Shown here piece by piece: positions 56,290 to 64,000 of a stretch of 64,000 nucleotides of DNA. Every line of letters starts with the position of its first letter. Position 1 is the stretch's first letter. The translations under genes and the position numbers were made by a program. Origin of the DNA: Plantago major (Eukaryota; Streptophyta; Magnoliopsida; Lamiales; Plantaginaceae); assembly GCA_026545765.1 (NCBI GenBank), contig CM048843.1, forward strand, positions 85,127,050 to 85,191,049, given 5' to 3'. Under the pieces are notes generated by a model, which was given only the letters and a program-made list of their open reading frames with translations, made no database searches and was not told the DNA's origin.

Positions 56290-59200
56290 GAGATCCGACG
56301 AAACCATGGTGAACACGGTTCAAAAAGGGTTCAACCGTATCTCCTTTGATGACTCGGAAGTTCCTCCTGCCTGCATAGGACAAGGCAAAATCAATAATCC
56401 CGACCTACCTCTAGTTATCACACTAGACATTGCCAAGCACGGTGTGAAGAAAGTGTTAGTTGATAATGGAAGTTCCGCCAATATCATCTTTTCAGAAACT
56501 TTGGCCAAAATGGAACTAAAACCCGAAGGACTTAGGAGTATTATTACATCCTTGCAAGGTTTCGGCGGAGGAGAAGTAAGGCCTCTTGGAAGTGTTTATC
56601 TCTAGCCGTTTCAATCGGCCAAATGCCTCGTCGAGTGACAAAGGAATTACAATTCATGGTGGTAGGCTGTCCCTTTGACTATACTGTACTCTTGGGCCGA
56701 CCTGGAATTAACACTTTTAGGGCAATACCATCAACGCTCCATCTCAAGATAAAGTTCCCAACTCCTTTCGGAGTGGGAGAAGTCAGAGGAAACCGGAGAG
56801 AGGCCTGGGAGTGTTACACTCTATATGCCAAAAGAATGTCGCAACCCATTCTGAAAGGAGGCTCGCATCCCGACCTCGACCCAAACCAAGGAACCAAGAG
56901 AGTGTGCTTTCCAATCACTTCGGTGGGGAGCATAGAAGAGTACAATGTCATTCCCGAGCAGCCTGCCGGACTGACACCGAAGAAGAGATTTTTTGGTGAA
57001 AATCGGATAGAACCACAACGTGAAACCAAAGAAATCCAATTAGTTGGAGGAAATCCGAAGAAGGTCACCAAGATAGGGACCGGAATGACGGCAGAGTCCG
57101 AGCTCAAACTAACCACCTTTCTACGAGCAAATACCGACGTATTTGCTTGGGGAACCGAAGATTTAACGGGAATTGATCCAAGGATAATGGTGCACCACTT
57201 GAATGTTGATCCAAGTATCAGACCAGTTCGCCAAAAGAAGAGGGATCATGGAAAAGAACAAGATAAGATCATAGCCACAGAAGTGGAACGGTTACTACAG
57301 GCTGGACACATCATAGAAGCCCACTATTCTGAATGGTTATGCAATGTCGTTCTGGTTCAAAAATCACCAGGAAAATGGCGCATGTGCAATGATTTTACAA
57401 CCTTGAATCAGTTTTGTCCTAGAGATCCATATCCACTTCCAAGGATTGATACCTTAGTTGATTCCACCGCCGGCTGCGCTTTGCTTAGCTTCATGGATGC
57501 TTTCCAGGGATTTTATCAGATAAAAATGGCCAAAGAAGACATCGCAAAGACTGCATTTGTTACATCGGGGGGAGTATATTGCTTCAATGTGATGCCCTTT
57601 GGACTCAGAAATGCTGGAGCAACCTATCAGAGATTGGTTAGACAGATGTTCAAAGAAGAAATCGGAAAAACCATGGAAGTTTATTTTGATGATATGCTAG
57701 TAAAAAGCAAGGAGGAAAATCAACATGTTTCACACATCTCAAGGTGTTTTTCCATACTCAGAAAGTACGGTATGAAACTAAATCCGGAGAAATGTACTTT
57801 TGGAGTAAAGGGCGGAAAATTCCTAGGCTACATGGTGACAGAAAGGGGAATTGAAGCCAATCCCGACAAAATCAAAGCTATCCTGGATCTTCCGCAACCA
57901 AAGAATATCAATGAAGTCCAGAAACTCGTAGGCAAGATAGTTTCTTTGAGCAGATTCATTTCCCGGTCAGCTGAAAAAAGTCTACCATTCTTCAAGGCAC
58001 TTCGGAAAACTACCAACTTCGAGTGGACTGGATCTTGTCAAGAAGCCTTTGAGGATTTGAAGAAGTATCTGGTCAGTCCGCCACTTCTAGCTATACCAGT
58101 TCCTGGAGAACCCTTGTACCGTGACGCAATCAAATTTCGAGGTGAGCTCAGTAATGGTCAGAATCGCTAAAAATGAACACTTACCGATCTACTACTTGAG
58201 CAAGGCCCTGACTAGTGCTGAAAAGAACTACTCGGAAATCGAGAAGCATGCCTTTTGCATCGTGAACGCAGCTGCAAGACTCAAACCCTATTTCATATCT
58301 TATGATATCATAGTTCTTACCCATCAGCCTCTCAAGCAAGTATTGGGGAAGCCCGAGAAATCTGGACGATTAGCTAAGTGGGCCATTCAACTGGGGGAAC
58401 TAAACATCGAATATCAAGCACGATCGCTAAGAAAGCACAAGTCTTGGCAGATTTCTTAGCCTCTTATCCGACAAGGGTGGAAGAAGCAAGCTCTAACTCA
58501 AAAGTGGACGATTCTCTGACATTGATAGCTCCAATAGTCGGACAAGACTTAGATATCATTGACGTTGAGAAATGTATCCTACCACCACCCCCAGAAGGAG
58601 AAGCACCCAAGGAAACACCAGTGATCGTAGAGAAAGTGAAAACTCAAGAGCAAACTGAAGAAATTTGGCATCTCTTTGTTGATGGCTCGGCAGGCCTAGG
58701 TTCGGGAGGGGCCGGTTTGCTCCTGATCAGTCCCGAAGGAGCTGAACTCGAATATGCCATTAAGTTGGATTTCAGTGTTACCAATAATGAAGCCGAGTAC
58801 GAAGCTCTACTCTCAGGTTTGAAATTGGCTAAATCAGTAATGGCCAAGAAGATACGAGCTCACACCGACTCTCAATTGGTCGAATCACAATACTCGGGGG
58901 AATTCTCTACGAAAGGACCGACCTTGATCAAATACTTAGAAATCCTCAAAAAAACGGTCAAGAGTTTTACCGAGTTTTCTCTGTCGCGTATACCTCAAGC
59001 CATGAATGAACGAGCTGATGTCCTATCCAAATTAGCATCAGCCTCAGGATCAATCGACACTCGCTCGGTCGTTCTAATGACTTCTAAGAAGCCAAGTATC
59101 TCACGAGACTTGATCACAACCAGGGTTCTTGTTATAAATGCAAAGAATGATTGGAGATCCGACCTATTGAACTACCTCACCAACGACATAGTTCCAACTG

Positions 59201-60378
59201 ATAAACTTGAAGCGAGACGATTAAGGAACAAAGCGTTGAGGTACTTCATGATTGACTCAGATCTCTATAAACGATCATATGGCGGAACTCTCATGAGATG
59301 TCTAGACAAGGATGAATCATTCTCGGTAATGGCCGAAATTCATCAAGGAAGCTGTGGAAATCATTCCGGGGGTCGGGCTTTGGCTCAAAAGATTGCCCGA
59401 CAGGTCTACTTTTGGCCCACTATGTTGAAAGACTCGTTCCAATTTTCAAGAGGATGTAATGAATGTCAACGATTTGCAAACATCCCTCACCGACCCACTT
59501 TGCCCATGATACCTGCAAGTATCACTTGTCCCTTCGATCAATGGGGAATTGACATTGTCGGACAATTACCAGTCGGGACAGCACAAAAGAAGTTTATCAT
59601 CGTAGCAGTGGAATACTTTACCAAGTGGGTCGAAGCTGAAGCCATGTCAATCATCACCGAGAAGAAAGTGATCGACTTCGTCTGGAAAAACATTATCTGT
59701 CGGTTTGGACTTCCGAGAATAATAGTAGCAGATAATGGGAGACAATTTTCAGGAATTCGGATGAAGGAATGGTGCCGAGAATTAAAAATTGAGCAAAGGT
59801 TCACCTCGGTCGGATATCCTCAAGCTAATGGTCAGACCGAGGCAGCCAACAAAACAATTGTGGCTAACTTGCAAAAAAGGCTTCAAGAATCGAAGGGGGA
59901 TTGGGTTGAAGAGCTAAATGGAGTTATATGGGCATATAAAACTACTGCTCGGATCTCTACACAAGAAACTCCATTCAGATTAGTATATGGATCCGAGTCT
60001 GTAATCCCAGCTGAAATAGCCGTAGAGACCATCCGTATCCAAGGATATTCTCCGGCCGATAACCACTTCTCGCGAGTTTTCGACCTAGACATGATGGAGA
60101 CAGTCCGAAGTGATGCCTTAGCCCGAACCATGAATTATCAATACATTGTGGCTCGCTCCTACAACAAGCATGTACATGCTAGGGATCTGCAAGTCGGTGA
60201 CTTGATCCTCCGACGAGTAGATATTTTGGGCAAAGTCGGAAAATTACAACCAAACTGGGAGGGACCTTACAAGATAACTCGAGTCCACAAAAATGGAAGC
60301 TATGATCTAACTGACCCTAAAGGAAGAGAGCTCCAAAGAACTTGGAACGGGAAGAATCACCAGAAATTCTATCCCTAG
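56290..60378 (+). pseudogene. Pol of the Tat-type element: protease, RT, RNase H, archaeal RNase H, integrase
   Basis: The protease has VLVDNGSSANIIF (normally DTG or DGG). One frameshift near 56600 joins it to RT (LSFMDAFQGFYQIKM, MPFGLRNAGATYQR, VYFDDMLVKSK). A second break near 58115-58145 removes part of RNase H (YYLSKALTSAEKNYS remains). A third near 58430 leads into the archaeal-type RNase H (LFVDGSAGLGSGGAG, NNEAEYEALLSGL, AHTDSQLV). The integrase has an H-H-C-C finger (GCNECQRF) and a D-D-E core (WGIDIVG, IVADNGRQF, NGQTEAANK), and ends in a chromodomain-free tail at the TAG 60376-60378. With three shifts it is non-functional as a polyprotein. Confidence 0.92.
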
Positions 60379-60978
60379 AAGGCGTCCTTGAAGCTCGGAT
60401 GTCATTAGTTTAAACCTATCATATTTTGTACCTTGTCTTTATCTTATGTTGAAGTCCGAGTAAGTGAAACCTCAGCATTTTCCCCACTTGGTTTTGATTA
60501 CAGTTCTGAAAAAAACACTCCTACAAAGACCGACCTTTTGAAGTATCTCCCCAGCCGAAACGACCTCGGGGCCTTCAGCTTACGTAATCCCCCCTCCAGT
60601 CATAAAAAGGGTCGTATAGACCGACTCACGATCTGACTAAGAGGTAAATTACGTGGGGCAATAGCTCGAGGAGTATGCCGCGGGGATGATGCAAAACTAT
60701 CGTGATCAAGTAACTTTTGTTGTCCTTTGTTGTCCAACTTTCCGGTTAGCCTAATACTATTCAACTAATGGGTCGCTATATCGGAATCTCGGTGACTTGT
60801 TTTCACTGATCCAAAACAAATTCTAACGAAAAATGAAAAACAAGTCTAAGAAAAGGTAACAACTTCATCAATATAGGTCGGTTCAAATTTCGTTAGAAAA
60901 TCGAGATACGGAAAGTACAAGTTTTTTAAAGTCCGAGGACCATACATATGCCTACGGGGCATACCCCGCCTTCTCCCT
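60379..60978. other. Spacer between pol and the antisense gene
   Basis: The two genes converge here with 600 bp between their stops. The stretch is rich in CCGAC/GTCGG words like the rest of the element and has no supported frame. Confidence 0.5.
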
Positions 60979-61359
60979 TCACTGAATTCCCAAGGTTGAG
61001 CCTTGAGACTCTGAGCTACCATCTTGAGCCCGACGAGATTGCTGCTGTATTCGGATCCTCCTACGAATCATCTTCAGCATCCGCTCTCTCTCTTCCTCGG
61101 CCCGCCTCCTGATGACCACCGGACATAAAGGAGGATCACCTTCTGGATCAAGAACGATTGAGTCATCCACTGTTCCTTTACCAGAATAGGTCGGAGGGTG
61201 CTTGTTCCCGCAGGTACAGTTTATCCAGTGCCGAAAGCAATCGTACTTGGGATCATTTGGGTCTCCCGAGTCGAAGTTCTCCAAGTCGGGAAGGGCTTCG
61301 CTCGCGTTAAGTTGAAGTTGCCTAGCTCGGCTTGCGGCTTCTCGGGCGGATTCCGACAT
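60979..61359 (-). CDS. Antisense ORF A of the gypsy element, 126 residues, unknown
   Basis: The ATG at 61359-61357 begins MSESAREAASRARQLQL. The protein has an acidic middle, a cysteine group DCFRHWINCTCGNKH (about residues 41-55), and an Arg-rich helical end (AEEERERMLKMIRRRIRIQQ) that may bind nucleic acid. The frame is intact, unlike gag and pol. A TATA box lies 110 bp upstream on the same strand. Antisense ORFs in the 3' part of Tat elements are known (for example in Grande); this one I do not recognise, and its role is unknown. Confidence 0.65.
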   Translation of the reverse strand: MSESAREAASRARQLQLNASEALPDLENFDSGDPNDPKYDCFRHWINCTCGNKHPPTYSGKGTVDDSIVLDPEGDPPLCPVVIRRRAEEERERMLKMIRRRIRIQQQSRRAQDGSSESQGSTLGIQ

Positions 61360-61468
61360 CCTAAAGGAATTTGACACGGACTATACTGGCTCGGAGAAAA
61401 ATCACTAAAAAAGGAAAGAAAGAAGAAAGGAAGGTAAAAAAGTGAGGAAAAAAGAGTTACCATTTCCA

Positions 61469-61476
61469 TATTTATA
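61469..61476 (-). promoter_or_regulatory. TATA box for antisense ORF A
   Basis: The minus strand reads CCCTATAAATATGG. It points toward the ATG at 61359, a spacing of 110 bp, and suggests an internal promoter directed against the element's own sense transcription. Confidence 0.55.
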
Positions 61477-61610
61477 GGGATAAAGAATCCCTACGATTAC
61501 GCCACGTGTCCACCATATGACGGCTCGGAAGATGAAAGGACGCAGTAATAATGACAACCTTACCGCTTCACCTCCCCCTTTAAGAAAAAATACGCGTCAC
61601 CACAATATAA

Positions 61611-62205
61611 GTCGGTATCTTAATACCGACCCTAATGGAAATATCTTAATATTTTCCAGGTTCTACTTAAAAATCAAGATTAAACTTCTCGATAAGTCGG
61701 TATCTTAATGCCGACCCTAAAGGAAATATCTTAATATTTTCCAGGTTCTACTTAAAAATCAAGATTAAACTTCTTGATAAGTCGGTGTCTTAATGCCGAC
61801 CCTGAAGGAAATATCTCAATATATTCCAGGCTCTACTTAAAAATCAAGATTAAACTTCTTGATAAGTCGGTATCTTAATGCCGACCCTAATGGAAATATC
61901 TTAATATTTTCCAGGCTCTACTTAAAAATCAAGATTAAACTTCTTGATAAGTCAGTATCTTAATGCCGACCCTTAAGGAAATATCTCCATATTTTCCAGG
62001 CTCTACTTAAAAATCAAGATTAAACTTCTTGATAAGTCGGTATCTTAATGCCGACCCTAAAGGAAATATCTTAATATTTTCCAGGTTCTACTTAAAAACC
62101 AAGATTAAAACTCTTGATAAATCGGTATCTTAATGCCGACCCTAAATGAAATATCTCAAAATTTTCCAAAATTCTATAAGGATGAAAGATAACTTAAAGT
62201 TATAT
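61611..62205 (+). repeat. 85-bp tandem array, seven units
   Basis: The GTCGGTATCTTAATGCCGAC start of the unit recurs at 61611, 61696, 61781, 61866, 61951, 62036 and 62121, exactly 85 bp apart each time with no indels. Units then share CCTAAAGGAAATATCTTAAT, CCAGGTTCTACTTAAAAATC and AAGATTAAACTTCTTGATAA. The opening 20 bp is a near-perfect inverted repeat (perfect in the first unit: GTCGGTAT/ATACCGAC with loop CTTA). Tandem arrays in the 3' region of Tat elements are known sources of plant satellites. Confidence 0.95.
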
Positions 62206-62435
62206 ATATGTACCGACAAAAGAGTTAAGATTCCGACCCATCACCCAGACCACCAAAATAAAGTGTAAAGGTCAAAGGTGACTAAGTCGGAATCTACAGA
62301 TTGATTATGAAAAAATTACACCCTCACAGACCAAGGGAGATAGTCTTCATCAAAAATAAATATTGTTCAAAAGGAAAAGAGCTTAAAGAAAACAAGTTTA
62401 AAGAAAAATAAACCGGACTAATAGGTGACCGGCCT

Positions 62436-63960
62436 TCAATCAATCTTGACCACGAGGCTCCTATTATTTCCTTCCAGGGTCGGTTCAACTGTAGTTCCAG
62501 TTGGTTGTTCTAGACCGGGGCTCTCATCCTCTTCATTCACGGGATCCTCCATTCCCTTATTATCTACTGCCGGCATCACCACGGGGAGAGTCGGCACGCT
62601 ATCATCATCGGCTCGGATGTGACCGATGATGGGACCAGGTAACCTCATCCAAGCGGCATTTGCAGCAATCCAGTCGGCTTCAGGTTTCAGACACCCGGCA
62701 TTAACCACTGTGGGCAACCAAAATGGATAAAAAGCTACAGTAGGAGCATTCATTTGGCTCGGAGCAACCATTGGCCAGAATTCATTAGCAAATAAAGCCT
62801 GGCTGTCGACATCCACCGGAAGGGATTCAAAGGTCGGTCCAAACTTAGGATTGAGCTGATCTTCGGACTCCTGGAAATCAGCTGGAAGTACATTAGCCAG
62901 CTTGAGTTGGTCAATGCAATCCGAGAGAGCAGCCATCCGAGCCTTCCCCACCACGTCCATCTTAGCGAAGCCAAAAGCTGGAGACTGCAGGAAGTCGGCC
63001 ACTGCTGAAAGCCGAGTAGACTTACACTCAGCTAAGAGCCTCGCTCTCATACTCTGCCGAGCCTTCGAGAACGAGTCAGCATGAGCTTTGAATAAATCAG
63101 CCTACATCCGAGCGCTAGCCAACTCCGACTCTTTAGAGCCTAAGGCCTGCTTCAGCTCCGCGATCTCCTGTTGGAGGGCATGTTCCTTGGCCTCCTTAGC
63201 CCTGTTGAACTCGGTCAGAGCCTCCTCGGCTACCTTAGCCCGAGCTTCCTACTCCTCCCGACCCCTGTCATCCCTTTCCACCCTCAGCTTCTTCAACTCC
63301 TCGTACCGACGGACATGCCTTTGAGCCCGGATTATACTCCCCCGAGCCAGCTTCATCAATTGTAAAAAATCATAAAGATTGCAAGTGTTATAATGCTTAT
63401 CCTATGAAAGATAAAGAAGCTAAGGGTCGGAAGACAAACCTCTCGGCTCTGATCACAGAGAGCCTGGGAAAACTCCTCCTCCAACATTCCCATCACTTGA
63501 CCTTCCTCGACCGTGGTGAACTCCCAAGCTACCGACGGATCAAACGTCCGTCGGATGTTCCGACTAGCAGGCTGTGACTCCTCCAAAAGTCTCTTTTCTC
63601 GACTTCGGTCAGTGGCAGCAGTTGGAGCTCGCATCCTGGAAGATGAACTTCCACGCCTCGGCAGATCTTGACCTCCCCGACGAGCCAATGACTGGGCGGC
63701 TTGGCGAGGAATGCGATCCCCCCGGTAATGTTACCCTTCCCGACCCCAGGAGCATGTCGAACGGGTTGACTCCCGGACCCTTGTACCGAGCCCTGATGTT
63801 GGGAACCCGACCCACCTGCCCCTTGAATGTTTGGCTCCAAGTGACTCGCTATGTTTACGGGGGCCGGGATGTTCATCTTCACTACCTGCTTACTCTTCAG
63901 CTGGCTCTCAGGGAAGATCATGTCCCAGAGAGCTGCATTCTCGGTAGACATCCAGTAACC
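62436..63960 (-). pseudogene. Antisense gene B of the gypsy element, spliced, broken
   Basis: Reading the minus strand: an acceptor TTTTCAG before 63960 starts an exon to 63440 (donor GAG|GTTTGT). An 89-bp intron follows to an AG before 63350, then an exon to 62436, all in phase. The first exon shifts frame at a C6 run (63718-63723). The second carries two TAG codons in its coiled coil (KVAEEALTEFNRAKEAKE, EIAELKQAL), then the segment FLQSPAFGFAKMDVVGKARM and an acidic, Pro-rich end. Upstream exons lie past the window end. I do not recognise the family, though coiled-coil plus acidic tail proteins of this kind are often annotated as plant retroelement-associated. Confidence 0.6.
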
Positions 63961-64000
63961 TGAAAACAATGCAAGGGTCGGTTAGTTTTATGGAAACCGA

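Larger units (their letters stand above)
53782..64000 (+). mobile_element. Ty3/gypsy element of the Tat (Retand-like) lineage, incomplete at window end
   Basis: A 5' LTR (53782-54340) and a primer-binding site (ATTGGCGCCGTATGTGGG) are followed by gag, protease, reverse transcriptase, RNase H, a second archaeal-type RNase H and integrase. The dual RNase H is diagnostic of the Tat lineage. After pol there are about 3.6 kb more: an antisense gene, an 85-bp tandem array and a second antisense gene, matching the long 3' region of Tat elements. No 3' LTR is within the window. Frameshifts and stops in gag-pol show that it is not autonomous. Confidence 0.9.

Noticed and set aside
61611-62205. Regular repeat array that might suggest a CRISPR
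   Set aside because: The 85-bp units are directly adjacent, with no unique spacers. This is a plant retrotransposon 3' region.

Overview
This window is eukaryotic nuclear DNA from a flowering plant, almost certainly a eudicot. The evidence is AT-rich intergenic sequence, GT-AG introns of plant size, plant-specific families (DUF247, SAUR, F-box-associated, plant SIN3/PAH-like) and many plant transposon types (copia, Tat-type gypsy, CACTA, PIF/Harbinger, Mutator, Helitron). I could not fix the species. There is no bacterial operon structure, CRISPR array, rRNA or convincing tRNA gene.

Three host genes look intact. At 1978-8305 (+) there is a 14-exon gene for an 828-residue membrane protein of the TMEM8/PGAP6-like (DUF3522, CREST superfamily) family; I could join every exon in frame. 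At 21712-23091 (+) there is an intronless DUF247 coding region, probably with an intron in its 5' UTR. At 44640-45647 (+) there is a single-exon protein with two PAH-like segments. Host relics are an F-box pseudogene (31.6-32.5 kb), two truncated SAUR pseudogenes (46.3-46.8 kb, minus) and the last exon of an unidentified minus-strand gene (53.6-53.8 kb) that ends exactly where a gypsy element begins.

The rest is mostly transposons, several with exact boundaries: a PIF/Harbinger element with a TTA duplication (10693-12122); a decayed copia-type LTR element with a GAGTT duplication (12233-16622); a very young copia element (23190-29668, four LTR differences) lying 98 bp past the DUF247 stop codon and itself split by a 1.15-kb CACTA element (27587-28734); a Mutator-like element with a 9-bp duplication (30010-31478); a second Harbinger element (34895-36770); a MULE transposase gene (37095-39402) followed by Helitron helicase remains and a Helitron 3' end (41991); a gene-like deletion unit filled with a CTAGTTT-type minisatellite (42.2-44.3 kb); a multi-exon acidic coiled-coil gene next to a 1.6-kb LTR (47.3-53.4 kb); and from 53782 to the window end a Tat/Retand-type gypsy element with dual RNase H, an 85-bp tandem array and two genes on the opposite strand.

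The most unusual features are the antisense genes of the gypsy element (one with its own TATA box, one with recognisable introns), the serial short-exon gene at 47-51 kb whose C-terminal domain I do not recognise, and the contrast between nearly identical LTRs and heavily broken coding sequence in the 23-30 kb copia element. No gene-cluster-like new system is evident; the novelty candidates are inside mobile elements.
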